The notes beneath the pieces are model-generated. The model was not told the DNA's origin, searched no databases, and was given only the letters and a program-made list of their open reading frames with translations. Source: Chrysopilus asiliformis (taxonomy: Eukaryota > Arthropoda > Insecta > Diptera > Rhagionidae). Taken from it: 64,000 nt of DNA. Of the stretch, positions 22,607-33,877 are shown piece by piece. The first letter of the stretch is position 1. Each line of letters starts with the position of its first letter. A program made the translations under genes and the position numbers. The stretch covers positions 35,801,943 to 35,865,942 of the forward strand of contig OZ035962.1 in NCBI GenBank assembly GCA_964034945.1, in the 5' to 3' direction.

Positions 22607-23658
22607 CTAAACTATCTCCTAGACTAATCTATTCTAAAATAACAAAACTGAATAAATAAAAATTACAAGTAAAAAATGAAAAATAAAACATAAAAATAAG
22701 AAAACCTAATATAAAACCTATTAAAAATCTAATATAAACCTACAAAAATAATAAAAAAACAAAAAACACAAGAAATTAAAACACCTTTTATAATAAAAAG
22801 TTAAAAAATACAAAAATGTTAAATATGTATGTGAGAAGACTCACAAACATCTAAAAAGATCAGAAATAATACAGTTTTTGCAATTTAATATTTTCGGGAA
22901 AAAATATTTGGGGTAATTTCTAATTCTAACCAAAAAAGGTTAATTTTTAGTTGATGAGTATTTCTCAATCTGGCATCTCTAAATTCAGGATCGTACAGGT
23001 TTGCAAATAACTGGTAATCGTTTTGTTTTATTTTATTTTAAAGAGGTTTTGAACAGTGTGGTGCTATTAACGAGTGAGTTTTTGATAATTTTTAAGTATT
23101 TTATATCCAATTGTGTAGTGGTGATGTTAATTATAATAAAATGTTTGTGATTTTCATGTACGTTTAGTGAGTGTGTTTATAACGGTTTGTTTCATACAAA
23201 ATCTCTTTGTTTGAAATATTAAAAAATATTTCTTTACGAAATTTTCACGTTAAGTGAGCTGATGAAGGATCAGTGGCGTGATCCGAAACATGTCCTCGCT
23301 GCCACCAACAGGACCTTCACGGTCGATACATTTGTACATCCTTACATGTTTTGTATTAGGGATTTTAAGAAATACAAAAATTGAAGTAGAAGTGGCATTA
23401 ACATTTTTGGTTTTAAATTCTTTTTTCAAAAATATTTTCAATTAAATGCCACTTTTCAATTTTTTTTTTTTTTTTTTTTTTTAGATGTTTGTGAGTCTTC
23501 TCACATACATTTTTGTATAATTATTAAGGATTTTGTATTTTTCAATGTTGTTTTTGTTATTATTGTTTTTGTTATTATTAGTGATTAGTGGTTTTGGTTT
23601 TTGATTTTTAGGGAATTTTTGAATTATGATTGGTGGAGGAATCTAGGAGGTAGTTTAG
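22607..23658. repeat. Inverted-repeat element with spaced arms
   Basis: The outer arm words are ctaaactatctcct (22607) and aggaggtagtttag (23645). The inner arm words gtatgtgagaagactcacaa (22827) and ttgtgagtcttctcacatac are exact complements. The middle contains a (T)24 run (23459-23482) and a hammerhead-like motif (23259-23296). The ends are too decayed to define a target duplication. Confidence 0.55.
23259..23296 (+). ncRNA. Hammerhead-like core motif (candidate)
   Basis: The sequence reads CTGATGA, one extra A, stem GGATCA / loop GTGGCG / TGATCC, then GAAA and CATGTC. The CTGANGA-stem-GAAA order is that of the hammerhead ribozyme core. A complementary CATGTA lies upstream near 23156, so a stem III and a cleavage triplet are possible. 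Against it, the extra base before stem II is not canonical and I could not build a convincing stem I. Confidence 0.3.
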
Positions 23659-23699
23659 TTCAAGTTTTTAAAATAAAAAATAATTTTTTTTTGTATATG

Positions 23700-25059
23700 A
23701 GTTTTTTTTTCAAAAGACTTGTTAATCTAACAGATATAGTTCAAAAATGATGTATGTTCGAGCTTATAAAAAGCCCTTCTATGGTATATACGACATCACA
23801 ATTTAACAGATAACAGATAGTTCTTAAATGTTTCATACACAATTGGGCCAGGATAGCGTAATTAATTATCCTTTATTCTTAACAACATGCAATGCTCTTT
23901 ATCATCACTTGGTGTTGTTATGGTTTACTGTCACAAAACTAATATTAATAGGCAGTACGTTATCTGTCGAGCAGCAGATGATATCATTTCAGCCTTCATC
24001 GAGTCATCTGAGAAAGTCGCATATCATAATCATCATCATTATTATTATCATAACTCTGTGGGTCATCATCATCAACGGCAGCACACTCGTCACAGTTCTA
24101 CGAAAATAAAAGACGATGAAATCCACCGCAAAATTTATCATTTCCACCATGCTCAACGTCTTCAACAGTCATATCCTTCAGATATTGCCAAATAGGATAG
24201 TTGTACACACTCTTCATACTCAAAAGAATCCTCCGAATGGGGTTTTCTTAAGTCTAGAAACTGTCTTTGTTTGTTCGTTTTTACCATCTTTCCCTCCGAT
24301 TTCTAAACTTTGCACTATCGAAGTGTAGGTGGATATAGTAGAAATATGCTGCGCACATATTTTATATACAATTTCAATGTAGGAATGGATAGACAACAAA
24401 AACATTTATCCTTATCTACAGTAAAATATTATATAATATCCATCTGTGGAAAAGTATCTTTTTCATGCTCTCGTTGAAGTTATTATTGCTTTCCTGTGAC
24501 GGTTTTGCAGTTTATACTAGCTTTCTTGGTTTCATTCCCAAGTTTCTTCCTTCTTATAACCGACGATAGTCAATTCGTATGTTTTTTCGTCCTGTTTTTC
24601 AGTGTGGGCTTATTGCCGGCAATGGTTCTGTTTATCTTGTATAATTTTCACATATATTCCCGGCAGCTATTATACACTTAGTAGGTTGTACCATTATTCT
24701 CCACTCTAGCGAAGATATTTATTTTTAGTTTACTGGTTATGCGATATTGTCAAGCTGTGAGAAACATATGGATTGGAGTAGGCGAGAAAAAAAAACTACG
24801 CTAAGATCCTTGCGATAAGTTCTTCTGCATAAATGACACCAAGTTTCGCGAAACAAATATTTGCTGGACAATAATATAAAAATAACTTTCAAAATACACC
24901 AGTTTTTTTAATCACATTAAACTGTCACACAAAATATTCATATCGAAAGAAATGTCCATTTCATCATCGGAATATTTAAATAAGTAATGGAATTTTAAAT
25001 CAAAATAGTAGGGAAAACTACAATTGACCGGGGAATATTGTGATATCTGTGACTTTTTT
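23700..25059. other. AT-rich unique sequence, no gene recognised
   Basis: It contains simple CAT/ATT repeats (24018-24075). ORFs at 23828-24195 and 24116-24328 run through these repeats and show no domain. Confidence 0.45.
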
Positions 25060-25939
25060 TACTTTCTTCTACGGAGTATAATAAAGTACCTATTGTATTC
25101 ATGAAAAATTTCGACCTCTTAATTTTGCCTAAAAAACATTTCCCGATCACTCCTGAGTCGATTGGAGTCATATTAAAAAAATGTCTTTCTGTCTGTCAGT
25201 CTGTGTACAAGATTTCTCAAAAACTAATAGAGCTAGCGCCATGAAATTTTATAGGCATGTTGGGTCCTGAAATGGGACGATCCTATCAACTTTTGGTGGA
25301 AATCCGTTAACCGGAAGTATCCAAAATGGCGGTTTTTCAAAAATCGCAATTTCGTTTTTCTCGATTTACTCCCAAACTACGGGTTTTTTAGTGGCCTTAA
25401 GTATGACAAAACTTGGAGAAAATAAAATTTCCCACACTTTTGTCTTTAGCTATAACTCGATATCTCCACCTGTTATCGAGATAAACCGTTATTTCCAAAA
25501 AAACAGTTTTTTGCGATTATCTCGAAAACTAACGGGTTTTTACTGACTGAATGTATGAAGTGAATTAATGAGAATGGCATTCTGCACAATTTTGTCTTTT
25601 ACAGTTATCCGTTATCTTTTACCGTTATTGAGATATTTTCATTAATATGTAAAAAATCATATTTTTGCGAATAATTTGCAAACTAACGGTTTTTCGACAA
25701 ATCAGTTAAAAGAATAATTAAAGATGTTAACATTTTCTACATTTTTGCCATTTACCGTAAATTGATATCTTTTACCGTTCTCAAGTTATCTCAAATTTTG
25801 TACGTTTTTGATATTTTTGGATGTACCAACAATTTATTGGGAGGTCGTCTTAGGTTGACAACGCGACAGGGCTGTAGCGTAAATTGCACAGGGTCGTAGA
25901 TTTTGTAGAAGAAAGTTTTGTGTTGACCACAACTGATAT
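25060..25939 (+). mobile_element. Family B Helentron-like element, full length
   Basis: 880 bp. It starts with a palindromic 5' end (TACTTT...AAAGTA over 29 nt), followed by a GTCTTTCTGTCTGTCAGTCTG core at 25183. The body is made of repeated phrases such as tctcgaaaactaacgggttt and ataacggtaaaagat. It ends with a 3' hairpin (AGTTttTGTG-ttgac-CACAACT) about six bases before its end gatatt. This is the same architecture as family A with unrelated sequence. Copies lie at 50690 and 49240 (split), with pieces at 45887 and 13540. Confidence 0.8.
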
Positions 25940-26387
25940 TTTTTCTTTTGCAGCCCCCTTTTTTAGAAATTTGCAGTCAGAAAAGCCTCGGGGACCTCTA
26001 ACTCTACCTTTCGTCGCAAAACTATATGGTCAGGGTTCATTATTTGAATTATTGAATTCTCATATTGCTAGCCACATATAGATCTAAAATTGGTCAAACA
26101 AAACAGTTTACTTGCACTGACAGGAGAGAAATCTGTATTTTAAGTGCCAATCAATACAATGTTAGTACCAGTCACTACTGCAATAGCAACAAATTCCCAT
26201 CATCACAGTGGCAAGAAAAATTAGCGAAAACTTTTAAGAAAAATTCTTTTCAATAGCACCTAAAGTTCCATATAGCTTGTAACCAATCACGCTTAGAATC
26301 GCTTCGTCTTCCGTAACCGTCAGTGTTTACGAGGGGACTTCAAACTCAGGGATCTCGGGTTTTTCAGCATTTAATAATATCAGGGAA
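25940..26387. other. Unique sequence between elements
   Basis: About 450 bp. A 63-codon ORF overlaps 26065-26256 but shows no recognisable motif. Confidence 0.4.
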
Positions 26388-26389
26388 TA

Positions 26390-26922
26390 CAGTAATCCCT
26401 CCAATTGCGCGGTTTCGCGTACAAAAAACATGTACTGAATATCTATTTTAGTGAATCCCCGATAAGAAGGAATCAGCTGGTCATTTGGCATCTTCGTACA
26501 TATTTGGTAATTTCGTGCTTATATTTAGTGCGAAAAACTAGCAAATTCTTTTGTGCTCGGTAGTCAACTTGAATAAGAAGCTGTTAATATGGACCGATAT
26601 GGAGCGTGTCTTAAAATTTTGGAGAATTTTGACAGCCGCTTTAGCCCCATCCCATATTCAGAAATTCATAATGAAAAACAAAAATCGGGTACTCAATCAC
26701 TAATATCAAGGTTTTTTCAAAAAGAATTGTAGTACATATCATAAGTTTGTATTAATTTAAATATGTCGTTAAATAAAAACTTTTTTATATGTTTTTTTTT
26801 GGAATTTTTCTAATATCTGGGCCTAACCCCAAAATTTCATACAAAGTAAGGTTCACAGTGCATGGTTTCGGTTTGCGCTCTTTTTGTGGAACGTATCTCC
26901 CACGCAGTTGGAGGGATTACTG
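26390..26922 (+). mobile_element. pogo/Tigger-like element, non-autonomous
   Basis: The element is 533 bp with inverted ends CAGTAATCCCTCCAAYTGCG, flanked by TA at 26388-26389 and 26923-26924. CAGT-start ends, TA duplications and the retained C-terminal exon (26589-26732) place it in the pogo branch of the Tc1/mariner superfamily. The catalytic part has been deleted. Confidence 0.85.
26589..26732 (+). pseudogene. pogo-like transposase C-terminal exon with PIP box
   Basis: This 47-codon ORF starts MDRYGACLKILENFD and ends ...GTQSLISRFFQKEL then TAG. The C-terminus contains Q-S-L-I-S-R-F-F, a textbook PCNA-interacting (PIP) motif QxxIxxFF. Drosophila pogo transposase is known to bind PCNA through a C-terminal PIP motif, so the position fits. 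The DNA-binding and DDE domains are missing, so this piece cannot be a working transposase. It has no internal stop, which is either chance or a sign that the element is young. Similarity to pogo is inferred from end structure and motif. Confidence 0.65.
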
Positions 26923-27034
26923 TATTTATTATAAATTTATAAATAAATAAATTCATAAGTTAATTGTAAACATAAGAAAATCTACAATTTCCAAGGGCAA
27001 TCGTATGATGACAGAAAAAATGTTTTTTTTTAAT

Positions 27035-27200
27035 TCACTTGTATAGGAGAGGGCGAAAGGAGTTGTCCGATTGGATTTTGATGTATGGAACGGTTTTGTA
27101 AAATCATATTCTAAACAGATTTTGCCTTAATAAATTTTTCGTTACAATGCACAGCTTTCGAGAAAACTAGAAAAAAGTATTCCATTGGTATTGGGGAGGG
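27035..27200 (-). mobile_element. Family C DINE-like fragment
   Basis: The blocks ccgattggattttgatgtatgg, ttttgtaaaatcatattc and cagctttcgagaaaac are followed by a G-rich stretch. They match the 3' half of DINE-like elements. It has no ends and no microsatellite. Confidence 0.5.
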
Positions 27201-29349
27201 GAGGTGTGGTCCAAGTGGCTTGAGTGGCTTGAAAAACAAACGGGTCCATATTGGAAAAAAATCGTTAAGCTGATTTCAATCAAAATTAAATTGTTTTTAA
27301 GCCAATATTAAATTTTCGTTTAAACTAATAATATAACTTTTCTTTTCCCTATATCAAAATATTTTCGGAATAATTAAATCGAGCTGATAATCGACATTTT
27401 TTCAGATAGATTGTAAAATGTATATTTTGCGGTAGTCTCACCGTATTTAAAAAGAATTTAAAAAGTGTTTGATATAGTCAAAAATATTTACTAATATAGT
27501 TAGGTCTATTAACTTCTTTATACGAATTTCTCGTTTGAATATTGCCCCAGAGCCTGCGAAGAAATCTGTATACAAAGGCATTAAGTTATAACCATAAAAG
27601 TCATAGCATGAAAAAACTAACACGAAAAAGACTAACGCACGAAAAATTTATTAAGTAGAATAAGATTATGTACTTACTTAATGTAATAAAAAAATGTATT
27701 AAAGCAAAATAAAATATTTCTCAAATAATTAACCTGGTTCTTAAAATTACTCGTGTGTCAATTAGGTCATAGTGATTTTTTTATTATCGGGGGAAACGGC
27801 CACAAGTCAAGCATTCTCCAGTAATAATTTCCTTGCAAACCCCCATCAAATATTAATCTGTATATTATAATCCGTGATTTTGTGAGATTTTTACGTTTTT
27901 ATTTCCTCTCTTGCTTAAGAGCAACCTCATTTAACCCGCACACTACCTCTCACTGTACGTCATTCTTGCAAAATAATGTGAAAACTATGTGCTGGGCTGA
28001 GCTCTCAGATCTACAATATAATGTAGAAGGCTTAACGAACTTATTACGATAACGAAATAATGCCTCTACAACATAGACGAAAATGCCTACACATAGTGCA
28101 AGGGTAGAGGAAAATCAAGTCATAAAAATAAAATTAAAATCCAACAAAAATTATCATAAAATAAAAATAACAACGACGATAACAGTAGCTGGAGTAATAT
28201 TCATAGCAAAAAACAAGAAAAATTATGAAAAGCATCGAAAAAAAAATCCATGGCGTACGCAACGCGGTCAGAAAAGGCTAAACCCTAAAAGTCCGGTGGG
28301 TGCACACTGAATTCTGGTGTTGATGCTTGATCCGCACCATGTTAACAATAATTGTAATTATATTCAAAGATTAAGAGTAATAAAGAAGTCATTATTGTGC
28401 GCTGAAGGCATTAAGACGCAAAAATCCACTCTACAGCCATTCTTCACAGCAATTCGTCAGGTCACCACCGCTTTTTCTTTTTTTAAAAAAAATATTTAGC
28501 TGAGATTTTCATTACTATCCGACCGACCGGAATTTTCATTTGTTTCGTTGATTTTCTAGGTTTATGATCCATGTACGCAATATTAAAAAAAATTAGTTAG
28601 TCTCTCATCAAGTATTAGACATTGAATACCGAGATATCAAGCCCTGATGTGAATCTCTCTTGTAAAGAGTTTTCCTGTTTAAAGCATACAAGAATTTGAA
28701 ATTTTGCATTTTAATTGAGCTGTAAATATTATTAACGCCCGACTACATATTGTTATCTTGTCATCATTATTTGCGTAGGCGATTTCAGCATTATTTGTTA
28801 GGTGATACTGGCCGTTGTTCGCTCCTTTTAAATTAGACATAAATTTAATTTAGACACTAATTTGTATTAGAAGTAAGACAAATTTGACATAATCTTTGAT
28901 CTTTATTGTGAGTATCAATATATTTATACATATATATAAAAAATTTAAATTCAGCGTTGAAAACGACTAGTTAACTGATAAATTATATTGGGTAAGAAAA
29001 TTTGGATTTTTTTTTGTTAATTTAAATGAAATATTTTGAGGTTACAAAGTTTTATGCATATGTTTTTGCAATGAAATGTTTTGATAAGAAAAATACCTTA
29101 TGTTTAATAACTCATTGCTTGGGTTTATGAAAAGAACCGTTCTATATTTTATAATGCACGAACTTATTTTCAGAAGTTAAGGGCCTGCCGTTATAAAAAA
29201 TATTGCCCACCTGAACTATAACACTTGTAACCAGGGATGGCAAAAGGAAAAAAATCGTAACGGTGTACATTTCGTTGTGTAACGAAATTCAAATTATTCG
29301 ATTACGTTATTTCGTTTTGTTATAACGTTATTATTTCGTTACACGATAT
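27201..29349. other. AT-rich unique sequence, no gene recognised
   Basis: The short ORFs at 28083-28310 and 28317-28499 show no domain. 29240-29345 is filled with taacgaaat / atttcgtta words in both orientations, a small foldback-like patch. The word acgcccgactac at 28735 equals the right-end motif of the 16-kb foldback and may be a relic of that family. Confidence 0.4.
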
Positions 29350-29482
29350 ATTATTATTATCCTCGGCGCTACAGCTCCCGAAGAGCCTGGCCTCCCCAAT
29401 TAAGGTCTTATAACAATTTCTTCCCTGCTTCGCACCTACAGTTTTACATGGTTTGCGAACCATGGATAAATTACAACATTTG
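29350..29482 (-). mobile_element. 3' end of a non-LTR retrotransposon, copy 2
   Basis: Inverse copy of the 8401-8528 block, ending (minus strand) in GCGCCGAGGATAATAATAATA. The TAA-type tail is the clearest of the three. The TTAA-flanked MITE at 29491 lies just beyond its truncated 5' side. Confidence 0.65.
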
Positions 29483-29490
29483 ACGATTAA

Positions 29491-29967
29491 AGCGGCCCCT
29501 ACACGTTCAATCTTGCAGTCAATCATACAGCAAAAAGCTTATATGCACTAGACGCTCAATCATGCACGCAAACATCAGTTAATTCGAAACAGCCAAACCG
29601 ACAGCACACAGCACAAATATCAATTTAAACATTTTTGGTCCTTATATTTTTCACTTTTCGTCATCCACAACTCACTTGTTTGTCTATATAACTCGAAAAA
29701 TTATTCCGAAAAAACTTTGTCTTTTATATGTGACATCTTTTCACTACTAAAAATTCCCCTGAAATGACGAAATGATTGACAGCATCGCCATACACGTTCA
29801 AGCATGCTGTCATTCACAAAGCTCCCTTGAAAAATATCAAAATGATTTTGATATTGGTCAGCATGCTGGCAATCATGGAATTTTGCATGACAGCATCACC
29901 ATAGATGTTCAAAATGCTGTCACAGCATGCGATGATTGACTGCAAGATTGAACTGGTAGGGGCCGCT
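29491..29967. mobile_element. TTAA-flanked MITE with long TIRs
   Basis: 477 bp. The ends start AGCGGCCCCTAC and stay matched through TTCAATCTTGCAGTCAATCAT (about 36 bp). It is flanked by TTAA at 29487-29490 and 29968-29971. The words gcatgctgtcattc and caagcatgctg recur inside. A TTAA duplication suggests piggyBac-type mobilisation. Reading the flanks as 3-bp TAA/TTA instead would suggest Harbinger, but the 4-bp match is better. Confidence 0.75.
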
Positions 29968-30347
29968 TTAAGAAAACCAGTAATTGAAAAGAAGTTCAAG
30001 CCAGTAATTATGCATGTAGTTTAGCTTTCATGATTATTTATGACTTATCACTGTTAGAATATATCGAAAAATTAGAGCAAAAAATCAATACCGAAAACAT
30101 TCTCAAAAATTTGGATTTTTTTTTGTGGTTGTTGGAAATTCCAAGTTGGATATCAGGTAAAGTTAGAACAAGCAGCAGCAAAAATGCCGCGCTTTGGCAA
30201 TTCATTTTAATGTCCGAGGTTTGGTTCGAAGCGTTACAAATGGCAATACAAATTTTTCAAAAACTTCCAAATATGTATTCAGAACAACATTTTATTTTAA
30301 TTTCTGTTCAAGTTTTCTTTTAATCAGCTTGAAGATAAATACATTTT
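29968..30347. other. Unique sequence, ORF of unknown status
   Basis: A 97-codon ORF (30030-30323, plus strand) begins MIIYDLSLLEYIEKLEQKIN. It contains no recognisable motif, and no splice or promoter signal supports it. I leave it as a probable chance ORF. Confidence 0.3.
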
Positions 30348-30895
30348 TTTAAAAACTTTTATTTAGATTGCTTTCGTATCTGTCTGTCTGTCAGGGTCAA
30401 ATCTTGCAATCCAATTTTGACCCACTTCCACTCATCCGATTGACTTGAAATTCTGCACTTTTACGTAAGTCCGATGACAGTACAATATTTCGTCCTTGTA
30501 AGGATAAGAGAAAGTCCTGTAAGGATAGCGCGATTATCATTTTTTCCCAAATTTTTCGGAAAATAATCTCATCTGGGTGTTTCTGGGGTCACTGAATTTT
30601 CATCTGGCATTAAGAAATCTGTAAGAATCACGGAAGATCCTGCAAGGATAATGTGATTATCCTTTTTCTCAAATTTTTCGGAAAAAATCGAATCTGGGGG
30701 TTTTTGAGATTGTTGAATCCGATTCTGGAGTTAAAACAAACTATAAAAATGTCTCAGAAGCATAAAGGATATCCATATATTTGAAGACTATAAACAAACG
30801 TGGCGAAAGACAGACGTTATTTTGGATTTTTCGTCCTACTAATCAAATACGAAATAACTAAAATGATAAACTAAAAAAAAAATTAAAGAAAGTTT
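30348..30895 (+). mobile_element. Family D DINE-like element with 120-bp tandem units, copy 1
   Basis: It starts acttttatttag-ttgctttcgtatctg, then a GTCTGTCTGTCAGG core, then tccgattgacttgaaatt. Units of about 122 bp follow (gtcctgtaaggata... at 30514, next at about 30636). A conserved end follows (ttattttggatttttcgtcctactaatcaaatac). The 61267-61968 copy has the same order. Confidence 0.65.
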
Positions 30896-31144
30896 TTTTT
30901 TTTAAATACGTAAAAGGAACATTGACTAAAACAGAAAGGATGAGAGGGATGGTTTGATTGGATTTAACACTAGATTGCCCAAGGAAGTCAAGCAGTCAAA
31001 ATGCTTTTGGCAATATAGGTATAACACATATATATATATACCGGAAATGAAGGAGGGGGCAGGTAACTACAATTATTAATAAACGCATTTTCATATATGT
31101 TGTACAAAAAGTCACAAAATTCTAACAAATTGTGTCATTATATA

Positions 31145-31700
31145 CATAACTAGCTTGAAAGAACCCGGCGTTGCCCGGGTAGTAATAAATTTTTGAATAT
31201 GAAAAAATCCTTTTTTTTCAAAAGTATTTTGATGTATAGAAAAATTATGCAGTAACTATATTTCAAACAATTTTCTGTTCATATTTTTTTTGGTTTGACG
31301 CACAGTTTTCAAGAAAATTGCAAATATTTTTTCCATCTGTTTGGGAGAAAGGGAATAGAGCGAATTCCCTTATTGCCAGACACTTAAGATTTTTGCATTT
31401 ATGTTGTAACATATGTTGAACAACCATAAAATAGTTTCAGAGATAGCTGAGGAGGGGATTGGTCGAAAATTTACCCTGACAGATAACCTATCCAACACTA
31501 AAAATTGTATAAAAATCCGTTCTGTAGTTTAGTAGATAGCAGGAGAGGGGGCTCGCACCATGTAGAGCGGAGTAGTTTGAGTGGATGAAAATTTCTTTTA
31601 TGATTGACCTGCCCAACACTGAAAACCGTATTCAAATCCCTTCAGTGGTTCAGAAGATAACAGGCGAGGGGGTGAGCCGATACCGCGACCACACCTAACT
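31145..31700. repeat. Dispersed repeat with GAACCCGGCGTTGCCCGGG start and a 118-bp duplicated module
   Basis: It begins ctagcttgaaagaacccggcg. A module around cctatccaacactaaaaattg (31486) is repeated at 31604 as cctgcccaacactgaaaacc, a period of about 118 bp. Repeats beginning ACTAGCT-GACCCGGC are common in arthropod genomes. I cannot assign the class. Confidence 0.4.
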
Positions 31701-31889
31701 ATAAATCGTGGTCATGATACTTAGTCTATGTTGGTGCAGTAGTTCTTGAGTTTATACGTTACTCCATCTCACAAATCAAAAAAATTTATAACTCTATCTC
31801 ACAAATCAAAAAAAAAAAACGTTTCCGCACCCCAATAAGTTTGTTGCTGCATTCCAGATTGGGGACCTCCACACTATATGTGTATCAAA

Positions 31890-32206
31890 CCAAACCAATC
31901 GCTGGACACAAAAATGAACTACACCAGGGTGTTTGGAATGACAAAAGATTTTAATTTTAGCATGTCCGACCGTCTGTCTGCCCGTCTGTCGTCTGTCCGT
32001 CTATATATCCGTGAATATCATAACTTTCGGAAGGATTGAGCTAGAGATTTGAAATATTTTCAGTTGCGTTTCTCGTAAATGGCAATGCTAAGTTCTTGAA
32101 CTGGCAAAATCGGACCATTGCCTTCTCCATATAAATGAAACTTTTTTCGCAATTTTCTCGAAAACGGTGAATCGCATTGACAAATTTATAAAGCTAAAAT
32201 GTTTTT
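31890..32206 (+). mobile_element. Family C DINE-like element, 5' part
   Basis: It contains caatcgctggacacaaaaatg, aactacaccagggtgtttgg, a GTCTGTCTGCCCGTCTGTCG core (31970-32005), a ggaaggattgagctagagat block and ttttctcgaaaacgg. It is the opposite strand of the 4440-4850 copy. It directly abuts Helentron family A copy 4, so copy 4 probably inserted at its edge or within it (see 32781-33010). Confidence 0.6.
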
Positions 32207-32780
32207 TATACCCGTATGGTGAAACCAAAGGGTATATTAACTTTGCTTTACCGTTTGTAACGCCAAGATCCCGTCATCACACACAAAAATGAATTACACC
32301 AGTATGTTTAGAATGATAAAAAAAATTGAATTTTGCATGTCCGTCCGTCTGTCTGTCCGTCTGTCTGTCTGTCCGTCCGTCTGTCTGTCTGTGGCGCGGA
32401 TTGCGGGCGCACGGATTGAGCTACAGACTTGAAATTTTGCACAGATCCGTTTTTCGTAAAATGCAAGACTAAATTCGTTAATGGGCAAAAATGGACCATT
32501 AGGGGGGGGTACCCCCCATACGAACGAAACCGATTTTTGCGAATATCTCAAAAACGGTGCATCTTATCAAAAAAGTCTAAGAACAAAAGTTTTTTAGAAT
32601 ATGATTCTACATAAAACTCCCATACATCAAAATCCGATTGGAATAAATTTTAAAAAATCTTATTGAAAAGTTTTACTTCGAAGAGGAATTTTCATACAAT
32701 TGTTCGAATTTTGATACGAATATCACCATACGGGTCTCCAATGATTGCCAGATTGGCAATTATAGCTTTTGTTATGTTTT
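32207..32780 (+). mobile_element. Helentron/DINE-1-like element, family A copy 4
   Basis: The only family A copy on the plus strand. It has the TATACCC/GGGTATA palindrome at 32207-32236, the (GTCY)n core at 32338-32394, the GGGGGGTACCCCCC palindrome near 32505 and the 3' hairpin at 32743-32763, followed by a terminal T run. It sits inside the piggyBac-like shell, between two halves of a family C element. Confidence 0.88.
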
Positions 32781-33010
32781 GAATATGATTTTACATAACT
32801 TATCTATACATCAAAATTCAGTTAGACTACCTCTTTCCCCTCCCCTATACCCATTGAATACTTTTTCCTTATTTTCTCGAAAACGGTGCATCGTATCGAA
32901 AAGTTTATAACGACGAAATGTGTTTAGAATATGATTTTATACAACTTATCTATCCAGTTGGACCACTCCTACCTCCCTCTCCCATACAAATAGATTTTTT
33001 TAAATAAACG
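32781..33010 (+). mobile_element. Family C DINE-like element, 3' part
   Basis: The blocks gaatatgattttacataact and ctatacatcaaaattcagtt, a G/C-rich ctcccc patch and cgaaaacggtgcatcg occur twice (from 32783 and 32878). It continues family C beyond copy 4 and includes a local duplication of about 120-130 bp. Confidence 0.5.
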
Positions 33011-33877
33011 AATTGGTCGGTGACAAAATACATTATTTAAATTCGTTCTCTATAAAATGAATAATTTAAATTATCAAATTGCACAAAAGCAGTGGATGAA
33101 TAAAGGAAATTTGTGTTGATGCAAGTCGAGATTCTATGTGCCGCTAACCTCACTTTTGGAAATCACTATGTTCTGGAAAAAATCACAAAATTCAACACCA
33201 ATCCATTTACGTTCACGTGGTCACTGAGTAAATTCCTTGATTCACTTCGTTGTACACAAAATAAAATACTTTCGACGATTTAAAAGTGGGAAAAACAGCG
33301 ATAATTTGCGCACTATATCGATAAACAACCGCTTCGCATCGATCATCAATGAGGAAAGAGCAAATATATTTCTCAGTTGTTAAACGCGAGTCTGAGAGCG
33401 TAACGGGATCTGTTGGCGATAAAATTATTACAAAATTTTCCGTTTTTCACTTCCAAATACAATATTTTCTCTTTCCATACCAAAATCCCATACAAAATGC
33501 AAATTTCAATTTTTCCGATATTCCCGTTTTTCCCCAAAATTTTTCTCGACTTTTCCAACAAAACGAAAAAAGATTCGAGATTTTTGATTTGGAATTACTG
33601 AAAGTGCAAACCAGAAAACCGCTCCCCTGAAAGTATGCAATTTCGGTTTTCCAAGATTTTCCAACTTTTCCGGTAGAAATTTCCAATTTTCGGCTCCGTT
33701 GTGTTTTTATATGTTGCAATACGAATCCAACAAAAAAAACCCCATGCAAATCGGATTATATTCAGCCGAGTTATGGATAGTCAAACGGACCACGATTCAT
33801 TTTTATATATAAAGATTGTTTTTCTGATTGAAATGAAAAAGCAGTCAAAATGACTTGCTTGGGCAATCTAGTGTTAA

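Larger units (their letters stand above)
30968..33873. mobile_element. piggyBac-like shell (TTAA TSD) filled with other repeats
   Basis: The 2.9-kb segment has inverted ends CACTAGATTGCCCAAG, flanked by TTAA at 30964-30967 and 33874-33877. A subterminal agcagtcaaaatg word occurs in both ends. End sequence and duplication are typical of piggyBac-superfamily elements. No transposase frame is visible. Inside are an arthropod-type dispersed repeat (31145-31700), family C pieces and Helentron family A copy 4. Its own sequence is probably only the flanks and 33010-33870. Confidence 0.75.
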
